Positions 24,209 to 31,712 of a stretch of 64,000 nt of DNA are shown here, in pieces. The DNA is from Asanoa sp040654855 (GTDB lineage Bacteria; Actinomycetota; Actinomycetes; Mycobacteriales; Micromonosporaceae): the NCBI RefSeq assembly GCF_040654855.1, contig NZ_JBFAIU010000003.1, positions 1 to 64,000 of the forward strand. Direction: 5' to 3'. The translations under genes and the position numbers were made by a program. Each line of letters opens with the position of its first letter. The stretch's first letter is position 1. A model generated the notes under the pieces. That model was given only the letters and a program-made list of their open reading frames with translations. It was not told where the DNA came from and did no database searches.

Positions 24209-24227
24209 GGTCCTAGGACCAAGGTCC
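24209..24227. promoter_or_regulatory. overlapping palindromes GGTCCTAGGACC and GGACCAAGGTCC
   Basis: Two perfect 12-base palindromic elements share GGACC, at 24209-24220 and 24216-24227. They lie in the 115-base gap between the leftward kinase/regulator operon and the rightward SDR gene. GG(A/T)CC-type dyads fit binding by NarL/DevR-class regulators such as the neighbouring one; the DevR consensus is a GGGAC...GTCCC dyad. Assignment to this regulator is inference. Confidence 0.5.
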
Positions 24228-24287
24228 GGGGCCGGGCTTGTCCCTGGTCCGATGGTTTCGACGCGCATCGTTCCTAGCGTCGGAGGC

Positions 24288-24956
24288 ATGACAACAGCGA
24301 TCATCACCGGCGCGTCCCGGGGTCTGGGGCGCGCGCTGACCGGCGGGCTCGCCCGCGCCGGCTGGAACGTCATCGTCGACGGGCGCGACGGGGCCGCGCT
24401 GGCCGCCGTCGGGTTCGGGCCGGGCGTCGTCCCGGTCTCCGGCGACGTCACCGATCCCGCGCACCGGGCCGCCCTGATCGACGTCGCGGACCGGTACGGC
24501 GGCGCCGACCTCCTGGTCAACAACGCCGGCATCCTGGGGCCGTCGCCGCAGCCCCGGCTGGCCGACTACCCGGCCGAGGCGTTGCGCGAGGTGTACGAGG
24601 TCAACGTGCACGCGCCGCTCGCCCTCACCCAGCTCGCCCTGCCCGGGTTGCGCAAGCGCGGCGGCGCGGTGCTCAACCTGACCTCGGACGCGGCGATCGA
24701 GGCGTACGCCGGCTGGGGTGGCTACGGGTCCGCGAAGGCGGCGCTCGAACAGCTCAGCCGGATCCTCGCCGCGGAGGAACCGGACGTCCGCGTGTGGTGG
24801 GCGGATCCGGGCGACCTGCGTACGCGCATGCATCAGGAAGCGTTCCCCGGCGAGGACATCAGCGACCGCCCGGAGCCGGAGTCGGTCGTGCCCTCGTTCC
24901 TGCGCCTGCTGGCGGCGCGTCCGGAATCGGGCCGGGTCCGGGTGGCGCAGTGGTGA
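24288..24956 (+). CDS. short-chain dehydrogenase/reductase
   Basis: The 222-residue classical SDR has the cofactor motif TGASRGLG near the N-terminus, LLVNNAGILG at about residue 80, and the catalytic YGSAK with Ser in the preceding LTSD stretch. SDRs oxidise or reduce small alcohols and ketones with NAD(P)(H) in the cytoplasm; the substrate is unknown. The ATG at 24288 follows GGAGG at a good distance. Its stop overlaps the GTG of the QueA-like gene, so the pair is translationally coupled. Confidence 0.9.
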   Translation: MTTAIITGASRGLGRALTGGLARAGWNVIVDGRDGAALAAVGFGPGVVPVSGDVTDPAHRAALIDVADRYGGADLLVNNAGILGPSPQPRLADYPAEALREVYEVNVHAPLALTQLALPGLRKRGGAVLNLTSDAAIEAYAGWGGYGSAKAALEQLSRILAAEEPDVRVWWADPGDLRTRMHQEAFPGEDISDRPEPESVVPSFLRLLAARPESGRVRVAQW

Positions 24957-25969
24957 ACGCGACCGCGGATCCGCTCGATTTCGTGCTCCCGGACGAGCTG
25001 TCGGCGCACGAGCCGCCGGAAGCCCGGGGTGTGCCGCGCGACGGGGTGCGCCTGCTGGTCTCCACCCCCACCGCGCAGAAGCACCAGCTCTTCCACGAGC
25101 TGCCGTGCGTGCTCCGGGCCGGGGACGTGCTGGTGGTCAACACGTCGGCGACGATGCCGGCGGCGGTGCCCACGCTTGACGGACATGTCGTGCACTTCTC
25201 GACGGCCAACGCCGACGGTTCCTGGCTGGCCGAGCCGCGGGCGGTGGCCGGCTCCGGGAAACCGACGACGGGTCCCTTGACCTCGGCGGCGAAGGGGCAG
25301 CGGTTCACGCTCCGCGGCGGTGCCACGGTCACGCTGCTCTCGCCGTACTCCCGAGGTCGGCTCTGGAATGCCGCCGTCTCCGTCGACGACGTCCAGGCCT
25401 ACCTGGAGAAGAACGGAGAACCGATCCGCTACGGGTACGTGCCGCGACCCTGGCCGCTGGCGTCCTACCAGACGGTGTTCGCGACCCATCCCGGCAGCGC
25501 GGAGATGCCGAGCGCCGGGCGGCCGTTCACCGACCGCGTGGTCACCAGGTTGGTCGCCGCGGGCGTGCTCGTGGTGCCGATCGTGCTGCACACGGGCGTG
25601 GCGTCGGCGGAGGCGCACGAACGGCCGTACCCGGAATGGTTCTCGGTCCCGTCCGCGACCGCCCGGGTCCTGGCCGACGCCGGCCGCGTGATCGCGGTCG
25701 GTACGACGGTGGTGCGAGCCCTGGAGACCACCGGCGGCGCGGCCGGGTCGGGGTGGACGGACCTGGTGGTGACGCCGGAGCGGGGCGTGCGGGTCGTGGA
25801 CGGCTTGCTGACGGGGTTCCACGAACCGCGCGCCTCGCACCTCGACCTGCTGGCCGCGGTGGCCGGTCGGGACCTGGTCGGGCGCGCGTACCGGGAGGCG
25901 CTGTCGTCCGGTTACCGCTGGCACGAGTTCGGTGACGTCAACCTGCTGCTGTCGGAGCGCGCTGGTTGA
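24953..25969 (+). CDS. S-adenosylmethionine:tRNA ribosyltransferase-isomerase (QueA)-like protein
   Basis: The 338-residue protein shows QueA-family landmarks: LRAGDVLVVNTSATMPAAV, PIRYGYVPRPWPLASYQTVF, FTDRVVTRLVAAGVLVVPIVLHTGV and VIAVGTTVVRALETTGG. QueA transfers and isomerises the ribosyl group of S-adenosylmethionine onto 7-deazaguanine-modified tRNA to give epoxyqueuosine. Length is near the E. coli enzyme (about 356). The GTG start overlaps the SDR stop. No other queuosine gene (tgt, queC-F, queG) is seen in the window, so a paralogous role is possible. Confidence 0.85.
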   Translation: MNATADPLDFVLPDELSAHEPPEARGVPRDGVRLLVSTPTAQKHQLFHELPCVLRAGDVLVVNTSATMPAAVPTLDGHVVHFSTANADGSWLAEPRAVAGSGKPTTGPLTSAAKGQRFTLRGGATVTLLSPYSRGRLWNAAVSVDDVQAYLEKNGEPIRYGYVPRPWPLASYQTVFATHPGSAEMPSAGRPFTDRVVTRLVAAGVLVVPIVLHTGVASAEAHERPYPEWFSVPSATARVLADAGRVIAVGTTVVRALETTGGAAGSGWTDLVVTPERGVRVVDGLLTGFHEPRASHLDLLAAVAGRDLVGRAYREALSSGYRWHEFGDVNLLLSERAG

Positions 25970-26012
25970 GCGGTATAGTCCCGCCGATCGAGCGCGTGCA
26001 GTGGAGGATGGC

Positions 26013-27179
26013 ATGTCTCAGGGTCAGCAGTACCTCACGCCGACGTTCGACACGTCGATGCGCGGCTACGAGAAGAAGCAGGTCGACCGGCACCTGGCGG
26101 ACACCGCCGACCGGCTCGCCCAGCTCGCCGCCGAGCGTGAACAGGCGCACAACCACATCCGTGGCCTGAGCGCCAACCTCGAGCAGATGCACGCCGAGCT
26201 GACCGAGCTGCGGGACCGGGAGCCGCGCCTCGACCGGGCGTCGTTCCGCCACCTGGGCTCGATGGTCGACGAGATCCTGGCCCTGTCGGAGAAGCAGGGC
26301 CAGGCCATCGTCGACGCCGCCGGCGAGCACGCCGCGGAGATCAAGAACGCCGCGGAGAAGGTGCTGGAGGCCGCGCACCAGGAGGCGGAGCGGCTGCGCG
26401 CCGAGGGCCAGGCCGCGCGGGAGGCAACCGAGCAGGAGGCGAAGCGCCTGCACGAGGCCAGCATCGCGGCGATCGAGCGGGCGGAGGGTGAGGCGCGGGC
26501 CCGCATCGAGTCCGCACACGAGCAGACGCAGCAGGAGCTGGCCCAGTGGCGCTCCGACGTCGAGCGCGAGGTCAACGACCACCGCGCGGCGGCCCAGGAG
26601 GCTGACGAACTGCGGCAGGCCGAGTCGGACCAGCAGATGCAGTCGCACCAGCAGCAGCTGAGCATGATCCAGAAGGAGATCGAGGCGCGCCAGCAGGCGC
26701 TGTCCCAGCTTCGCAACGCGCAGGAACAGGCACAGCAGCAGCTGGGCCAGCTCCGCCATGACGGCGCGGCGGTCGAGCAGGACCTGGCGCAGGTGACGCA
26801 CCGGCTGGGTGTCACCCGGCAGGAGCTGAACACCGAGCTGTCGCGCCTGGAACACGCCCGCCAGACGGCGGAATCGGTCGAGCAGCAGACCCTCGAGGCG
26901 CGGGTCCGCATGCAGCGGGAGGCCAAGCGCATGGCCGACCGGGCAGCGGCCGCGGTCATGGCCGCGGCGGCGATCAGCGAGCAGACGGGCGAGTTCAAGA
27001 TGGTCGCGGTACGGCCGGACGTCGTCGCCGCCCTGCCTCCGGCGGAGGAGCCTGTCGAGGGGGAGCTCGTCGAGCCGCAGCCGGCGCCCGGGTCGTTGTT
27101 CGAGCCGGTAGCGCCGCCCCGCGAGCCGGCGGCGGAGGAGCCCCGCGCGATCGCGATGCCGGGCCCGGTCGAACAGTGA
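26013..27179 (+). CDS. DivIVA-like coiled-coil protein
   Basis: The 388-residue protein starts MSQGQQYLTPTFDTSMRGYE, then KKQVDRHLADTADRLAQL. The short N-terminal part resembles the DivIVA lipid-binding/crossed-loop region, and a long coiled coil runs from about residue 25 to 320. That coil is very rich in Gln, Glu, Ala and Arg, and a Pro/Glu-rich tail follows. Such proteins act as cytoskeletal scaffolds at poles, septa or the cell membrane. The ATG at 26013 has GGAGG six bases upstream. No enzymatic motif or membrane helix is present. A DUF302-like gene follows on the same strand. Confidence 0.8.
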   Translation: MSQGQQYLTPTFDTSMRGYEKKQVDRHLADTADRLAQLAAEREQAHNHIRGLSANLEQMHAELTELRDREPRLDRASFRHLGSMVDEILALSEKQGQAIVDAAGEHAAEIKNAAEKVLEAAHQEAERLRAEGQAAREATEQEAKRLHEASIAAIERAEGEARARIESAHEQTQQELAQWRSDVEREVNDHRAAAQEADELRQAESDQQMQSHQQQLSMIQKEIEARQQALSQLRNAQEQAQQQLGQLRHDGAAVEQDLAQVTHRLGVTRQELNTELSRLEHARQTAESVEQQTLEARVRMQREAKRMADRAAAAVMAAAAISEQTGEFKMVAVRPDVVAALPPAEEPVEGELVEPQPAPGSLFEPVAPPREPAAEEPRAIAMPGPVEQ

Positions 27180-27212
27180 ACGGACGCCGTCGAGCGCTGT
27201 TAGCGTCTGACG

Positions 27213-27737
27213 GTGGCGATCTCCGAGAGCCGTTACCAGGCTCACCGACTGCGCATTCCGGTTGAAGGCCCGTTCGCGGACTTACGCCGCCGCTACGAGA
27301 CGGCGGTCCCCGCGGTTGACTACGCGACGGTCAACGCGCTGATCGGCAGCAAGGCGGACTGGTCGGAGGTCGCGGCCCAGGTCGACGCCGCGGCGCCGCT
27401 GGGCTTCCTGCGCTACTGGTCGAGCGACGACGGCCCGCTGATGCGCCTGGCTCACGACCCGGGCGAGTGCGTGGTCTACCTGATGGGCAACCACGTGCTC
27501 GCGGAACGGATGTACCGCCACGACCAGGCGGTGATGATGTACGCGCCACTGCGCCCGATGATCGCCAGCCGAGACGGCGAGACACACTTCATCATCGAAC
27601 AACCGAGCGCGACGTTCGCCTCGTTCGGCGCGGTCGGCCACGACGACATCGCCGAGGTGGGCCTGGAACTCGACCACAAACTGGCCGCGCTGCTGGACCA
27701 CCTTGACCTACCCGTGCCGCCGGTGCTGCGCAGCTGA
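27213..27737 (+). CDS. DUF302-like domain protein
   Basis: The 174-residue protein starts MAISESRYQAHRLRIPVEGP. The middle (CVVYLMGNHVLAERMYRHDQ, then VMMYAPLRPMIAS) resembles the DUF302 fold, in which a pair of beta layers binds small molecules. The match is weak. There is no signal peptide or membrane segment. The GTG start at 27213 is 33 bases after the coiled-coil gene, so co-transcription is possible. No function can be assigned. Confidence 0.55.
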   Translation: MAISESRYQAHRLRIPVEGPFADLRRRYETAVPAVDYATVNALIGSKADWSEVAAQVDAAAPLGFLRYWSSDDGPLMRLAHDPGECVVYLMGNHVLAERMYRHDQAVMMYAPLRPMIASRDGETHFIIEQPSATFASFGAVGHDDIAEVGLELDHKLAALLDHLDLPVPPVLRS

Positions 27738-27826
27738 GCGAACAGGATCGCGCGAACCGCGAAGTCGGTGGCAGCGCCGCGGCGCCATCGGGAATTGTCG
27801 GCGTTCGTCGGCAGGTAGCCGCTAGT

Positions 27827-28708
27827 GTGCCCGCCGTGGATGCGTACGAGCGCTTTGTGTCTTCCGGGCCGCTGAAGATCTGGACCGAGCGCGTCGGGGA
27901 TCCCGGGCTTCCCGCTGTTCTGATGGTCATGGGTTCGGCCGCGCAAGGGATCAGTTGCCCCGATGCCCTGGTCGACCGGCTCGTCGAGCGAGGAGTCCAG
28001 GTGATCCGGTTCGATCATCGCGACACCGGCCGGTCCAGCACCGTCGACTTCGATGCGCACCCGTACACGATCGGCGACATGGCTCGCGACTGTCTCGCCG
28101 TGCTGGACGGTTATGGACTGGCCTCCGCCCATGTGGCCGGAACCTCCCTGGGCGGCATGATCGCGCAGTGGCTGGCGGTACACGCCCCGGACCGCGTCCG
28201 GTCCTTGACCGTGATGTCCAGCTCGCTGATGGGTCATGATCCGAGTTCGGTGTGGGCACGGGCGCGGGCCGGGGAGCCCGCCGACCCTGATGATCTGCCG
28301 CCGCCGACCCCGGCGTATCTCGCGCATCTGGATGCCGGGCTGCCGCCGGGTGTGGAGTCTGACGTGTCGTTGTTCCGGGTGTTCACCGGGCCGGTTCGGC
28401 CGTTCGACGAGGAGGCCGCCCGGGCGATGCTGGAGCTGGCGTTGTCGCGGGCTACCGACCCGGCGGCCGCGGCGAACCATTTCCGGGCCGTGTGGATGGA
28501 CGACCCTGGCCTGCTCGCCCCACTGTCGTCGATCACCGCGCCGACCTCGATCGTGCACGGCGACCAGGACCCGGTCTATCCGCTCGGGCACGGCGAGGCC
28601 CTGGCCGCTGCGATTCCGGGAGCGGTGTTGCACGTCGTGCCCGGCATGGGGCACGTCATGACGTCACCCGGCCTGCCCGAGGAGGTCGCCGACCTGATCC
28701 GGCTGTGA
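27827..28708 (+). CDS. alpha/beta hydrolase
   Basis: The 293-residue protein contains the nucleophile elbow GTSLGG (Ser as nucleophile, in HVAGTSLGGMIAQWLA). VHGDQDPVYPLG carries the likely Asp and GMGHVMTSPG the likely His, so the catalytic triad is complete. It lacks a signal peptide and is cytoplasmic. The family includes esterases, haloperoxidase-like enzymes and aclacinomycin methylesterase-type hydrolases; the substrate is unknown. A GTG at 27836 is an alternative start. A MarR/TetR partner is not adjacent; the next gene is a convergent TetR regulator. Confidence 0.88.
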   Translation: MPAVDAYERFVSSGPLKIWTERVGDPGLPAVLMVMGSAAQGISCPDALVDRLVERGVQVIRFDHRDTGRSSTVDFDAHPYTIGDMARDCLAVLDGYGLASAHVAGTSLGGMIAQWLAVHAPDRVRSLTVMSSSLMGHDPSSVWARARAGEPADPDDLPPPTPAYLAHLDAGLPPGVESDVSLFRVFTGPVRPFDEEAARAMLELALSRATDPAAAANHFRAVWMDDPGLLAPLSSITAPTSIVHGDQDPVYPLGHGEALAAAIPGAVLHVVPGMGHVMTSPGLPEEVADLIRL

Positions 28709-28769
28709 CCCGCCGGCGCGCGCGTGCGAGGGTTTCGAGAGTCCGCACTCCGGTCCCTGCTCACCGCGC

Positions 28770-29348
28770 TCAGCCCGTGGGCATGACTCCGCGCAGCCGG
28801 GCGAGAGCGCGCACTATCCGCTCCCCCTCGATGGCCAGGCCGGGGTCGACCAACGCCTGAAAGAGCAGGCCGTCGAAGAGGGCCAGCGCCAGCCCGCCCG
28901 CGTCCTCTCCAGCCGCGTCCGCCCCCAGTTCGAGCACTCTGGCAACGTCATCGCGGGTGCGGCGGAAGCCCTCCGCCAGCAGCGCCCGCACGCGCTCGTC
29001 GTGCTGCGCCTTTGCCATTGCGCCCAGGAAGGTGCGGGCCAGGCCTTCGTGATCCCGCCGGGTCTGCTCCACCACGGAGATCGCGGCCTGGAAGCGTTCC
29101 TGCGGTGTGCCACCCGGAGCCGCCGCGTCGACGAGCCGTCCGATCTCCGCCAGCCACCGGTCGAGCCCGACGATGACTGCCTCGGTGACGAGCTCGTCCT
29201 TCGACCCGAAGTGGTAGGTGATCGAGGCGAGGTTGGCGCCCGACTCGTCCGCGATCACCCGGGCGGTGACTCGCTCCGGTGGGAGGCGTTCCAGGCACCG
29301 GAGCGTCCCGTCGACCAGCTGCGCGCGGTTGCTTCGTTGGGGGCTCAC
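28770..29348 (-). CDS. TetR family transcriptional regulator
   Basis: From the GTG at 29348 the product has 192 residues. The helix-turn-helix is seen in VTARVIADESGANLASITYH followed by FGSKDELVTEAV, the usual TetR layout. A larger frame extends upstream to 29603, but that part overlaps the divergent membrane gene and has no family resemblance. It is divergent from a DoxX-like gene 50 bases away. TTGTACAA with flanking CTAAA/TTTAG lies in the gap, which suggests autoregulation and control of the DoxX gene. The ligand is unknown. Confidence 0.87.
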   Translation of the reverse strand: MSPQRSNRAQLVDGTLRCLERLPPERVTARVIADESGANLASITYHFGSKDELVTEAVIVGLDRWLAEIGRLVDAAAPGGTPQERFQAAISVVEQTRRDHEGLARTFLGAMAKAQHDERVRALLAEGFRRTRDDVARVLELGADAAGEDAGGLALALFDGLLFQALVDPGLAIEGERIVRALARLRGVMPTG

Positions 29349-29350
29349 GG

Positions 29351-29372
29351 CTAAAATTGTACAAGCGTTTAG
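29351..29372. promoter_or_regulatory. operator candidate CTAAA...TTGTACAA...TTTAG
   Basis: A perfect 8-base palindrome TTGTACAA (29357-29364) is flanked by CTAAA (29351) and TTTAG (ending 29372), which are reverse complements of each other. It lies directly upstream of the tetR GTG and 26 bases before the DoxX ATG, where TetR binding would repress both genes. Confidence 0.55.
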
Positions 29373-29397
29373 ATTCGTGACCCAGGGGGGATTGCGT

Positions 29398-29742
29398 ATG
29401 TCCATCGCTCTCGCCGCGGTCTCGCTGCCTCTGGGCGCTCTGCTGGTTTTCGCCGCCTTCCGCAAGCTGAGCCATCGCCCAGAGGTCGTCGCGACGTACA
29501 CCCGCGTGGGCGTTCCCGAGGAGAAGCTCAACCTGCTCGCGGCGCTGCTGCTGGCCGGCGCGGCCGGCTTGGTCGTCGGCCTGTTCGTCACGCCGGTGGG
29601 CATCGCTGCCGCGGCTGCGCTCGTCGCCTACTTCGCGTTGGCCATCGGTGCCCACCTGCGTGCCGGCGACGGCGGCAACGCGTTCGTGCCGGCCATATAC
29701 CTGCTGCTCGCGATCGCCACGCTCGTCCTCTACCTGGCGTAG
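29398..29742 (+). CDS. DoxX-like integral membrane protein
   Basis: The 114-residue protein has four predicted helices: IALAAVSLPLGALLVFAAFR, LLAALLLAGAAGLVVGLF, the AAAALVAYFALAIGAHL region and AIYLLLAIATLVLYLA. FRKLSHRPEVVATYTRVGVP fits the DoxX-like family between TM1 and TM2. Such proteins are often linked to redox or thiol stress and quinone handling. The ATG at 29398 follows AGGGGGG. It is divergent from, and probably repressed by, the TetR regulator at 28770-29348. Confidence 0.82.
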   Translation: MSIALAAVSLPLGALLVFAAFRKLSHRPEVVATYTRVGVPEEKLNLLAALLLAGAAGLVVGLFVTPVGIAAAAALVAYFALAIGAHLRAGDGGNAFVPAIYLLLAIATLVLYLA

Positions 29743-29825
29743 CCGTGATCCGGGAAGATCTCTGATCCGAAATCTCGGCTTCTGGGCCACCGATTCTCAG
29801 TTTCGCGCCTCCGTCGAGAGCGACG

Positions 29826-30539
29826 TCAGGCTCGTAGATCAACGGCAAGCCGCCCCGAGACGCTGAACTGGGGGCGCGGGTCTCCGGGTGCGGCGCGGAC
29901 GTTGAGCCAGCGAGGCACCGCGCGCGTCGCCGTGCGGGAGCCGTTGGCGATCAGGTCGCCCGCGCGGACGGCCTCGCGCCAGCTGATTTCGCCGCGCCAT
30001 AAATGGGTCATGCAGCGCAGTGTCGTCTCGAGCGTCACCGCTACCGGGAGGCCCGGGTCGAAGTCGCAGACGTCCGCGTCATCGGCCGCGAGGACCAGCC
30101 ACCACCGTTGGCTCTTCGGGTCCACGTCGCCCAGCTGTACGTGCACGACCGTGCGGCCCGGCGGGAGATCCTCGCGGGAGACCTGGCGGCGCATGTCCCA
30201 GAAGAGCAAATGTGGGTCCAGGTCCTCGTCGCCCAACTCCGGCAGCCAGCGCAGCGACCAGTCCCCAAGGCCGTCCACTATCTGTTGTAGATCCTTCCCC
30301 GCCGGCGTCAGGCGATAGATGACCTTGTTGCCGTCGGGGAAGCGTTCCACCACACCGACCCGCTCCAGGCGTTGCAATCTCTTGACCAGCAACGCCGGCG
30401 ACATGCGGGGGACGCCGCGGCGGATGTCGTTGAAGTGGCGGCTGCCCATCAACAGCTCCCGGACGATCAGCAGGGTCCAACGCTCGTCCAGGACCTCCAG
30501 TGCCTTCGACACCGGGCAGAACTGATAGTAGGTGCCCAT
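29826..30539 (-). CDS. HxlR family transcriptional regulator with C-terminal SCP2-like domain
   Basis: The 237-residue protein has an N-terminal HxlR winged helix (QFCPVSKALEVLDERWTLLI, FNDIRRGVPRMSPALLVKRL and VIYRLTPAGKDL). Its C-terminal half of about 130 residues (VCDFDPGLPVAVTLETTLRC, then MTHLWRGEISWREAVRAG) resembles an SCP2 sterol-carrier-like fold. Cys8 is in the position used for redox sensing in some HxlR proteins, but the C-terminal domain suggests a hydrophobic ligand. It is divergent from the SAM methyltransferase gene, with palindromic sites in the 98-base gap. Confidence 0.87.
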   Translation of the reverse strand: MGTYYQFCPVSKALEVLDERWTLLIVRELLMGSRHFNDIRRGVPRMSPALLVKRLQRLERVGVVERFPDGNKVIYRLTPAGKDLQQIVDGLGDWSLRWLPELGDEDLDPHLLFWDMRRQVSREDLPPGRTVVHVQLGDVDPKSQRWWLVLAADDADVCDFDPGLPVAVTLETTLRCMTHLWRGEISWREAVRAGDLIANGSRTATRAVPRWLNVRAAPGDPRPQFSVSGRLAVDLRA

Positions 30540-30561
30540 GCGCTCACGGTAGGAGCAGGGT

Positions 30562-30599
30562 TAGTACAGAACTAGAACTGGTTGGCTTCACTTCGTGAA
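30562..30599. promoter_or_regulatory. two small palindromes between hxlR-type and methyltransferase genes
   Basis: TAGT-ACAGA-ACTA (30562-30574) and the perfect TTCAC-TTC-GTGAA (30587-30599) lie between the divergent starts at 30539 and 30638. A further long-range pair, GGGTTAGT (30558) and ACTAACCC (30607), brackets both. They are operator candidates for the HxlR regulator. Confidence 0.45.
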
Positions 30600-30637
30600 C
30601 TGACGGACTAACCCGGCCGGGACGCAGCATCAAACAC

Positions 30638-31645
30638 ATGACAGATATCAAGGAATCCGTCGGCGGCATGTTGGGGCTGCTCGCCGGCTATGTCGGCCAC
30701 CGGACCGTGGCCACCGGTCTGCGCAGCGGGCTCGTCGAGGCGCTCGCCCAAGGAGGGCCCGCCACGCCCGACGAGCTCGCCAAGCGTGCCAAGCTCGATC
30801 CCTTCTACACCTTCGCCTGGTGCCGCGCCGCGTACGGTGCCGGCGTCTGTGATCGCGACGGCGACGTCTACCGGCTCGCCGAGAACCTCGACACCGTGCT
30901 CCTCGACGACACCTCCCCGGCGTACGTCGGTGGCGTTTTCAAGGTCCTCGAACAGCCCGAGATCTTCGACCGCTTCGAGGCCAGCCTGGCCAGCGGCGAG
31001 CGACTCTGGTGGGACGGCTGCTCGCCCGAGTTCATCGCGGCCGTCGGCGGCACCGGGCGGCCCTTCTACCGGCGGCTGGTCCCGGACGGGCTCGCCAAAG
31101 TCCCCGGGCTCAAGGACCGGCTCGACCACGGCGCGCGGGTCCTCGACACCGCCTGCGGCTCCGGGCACGGGCTCGTGATGCTTGCCAACGCCTACCCCAA
31201 CTCCACCGTCCACGGCGTCGACGGCGACGCGCACTCGGTCGACGTCGCCTGTCGCACGCTCGCCCAGGAGAACCTCGAACACCGGATCAAGGTCTGGGAC
31301 AGTCCACTGGAGAAGCTCACCGTCGACGAGCCGTACGACGTCGTCATCAACAACATCTCCATGCACGAGTGCCGTGACATCGACGCGGTCGCGCGTAACG
31401 TCAAGGCCGCCCTCAAGCCCGGTGGCGTGTTCGTGATCTCCGACTTCCCGTTCGCCGATGACGACGACGGCCTGCGGACCGCGCCCGGGCGGGTCATGTC
31501 CGGCATTCAGATCTTCGAGGCCCAGATCGACGACCAGCTCCTGCCCCGCCGCGTCTATGACGACCTGCTGGCGCGGCACGGGTTCACCGACCTCGGGTTC
31601 GCGTCGATCACGCCGATGCACGCGCTGACCTGGGGCTTCGCCTAG
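30638..31645 (+). CDS. class I SAM-dependent methyltransferase with N-terminal dimerisation helix domain
   Basis: The 335-residue protein has an N-terminal winged-helix-like part (ALAQGGPATPDELAKRAKLD) like that of O- and C-methyltransferases of secondary metabolism. A Rossmann domain follows, with motif I VLDTACGSGHGLVMLA, HGVDGD for the ribose-binding acid, and LKPGGVFVISDFPF as motif III. It transfers methyl from S-adenosylmethionine to an unknown acceptor in the cytoplasm. It is divergent from the HxlR regulator, which probably controls it. Confidence 0.87.
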   Translation: MTDIKESVGGMLGLLAGYVGHRTVATGLRSGLVEALAQGGPATPDELAKRAKLDPFYTFAWCRAAYGAGVCDRDGDVYRLAENLDTVLLDDTSPAYVGGVFKVLEQPEIFDRFEASLASGERLWWDGCSPEFIAAVGGTGRPFYRRLVPDGLAKVPGLKDRLDHGARVLDTACGSGHGLVMLANAYPNSTVHGVDGDAHSVDVACRTLAQENLEHRIKVWDSPLEKLTVDEPYDVVINNISMHECRDIDAVARNVKAALKPGGVFVISDFPFADDDDGLRTAPGRVMSGIQIFEAQIDDQLLPRRVYDDLLARHGFTDLGFASITPMHALTWGFA

Positions 31646-31712
31646 GGAGTAGACCGCAGGCCATCGGGCTGCGACGATATCAGCACTCTCAATGCAAAAT
31701 CTTGGAGGTGCT

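Noticed and set aside
28770..29603. Longer version of the TetR gene starting at 29603
   Set aside because: The extension lies antisense to the DoxX-like gene and precedes the normal TetR N-terminus at GTG 29348.
30638..31645. Identification of the methyltransferase as the missing SCO2525 member of the cluster
   Set aside because: It is about 16 kb away under a separate HxlR-type divergent promoter and resembles metabolite methyltransferases with an N-terminal winged helix.
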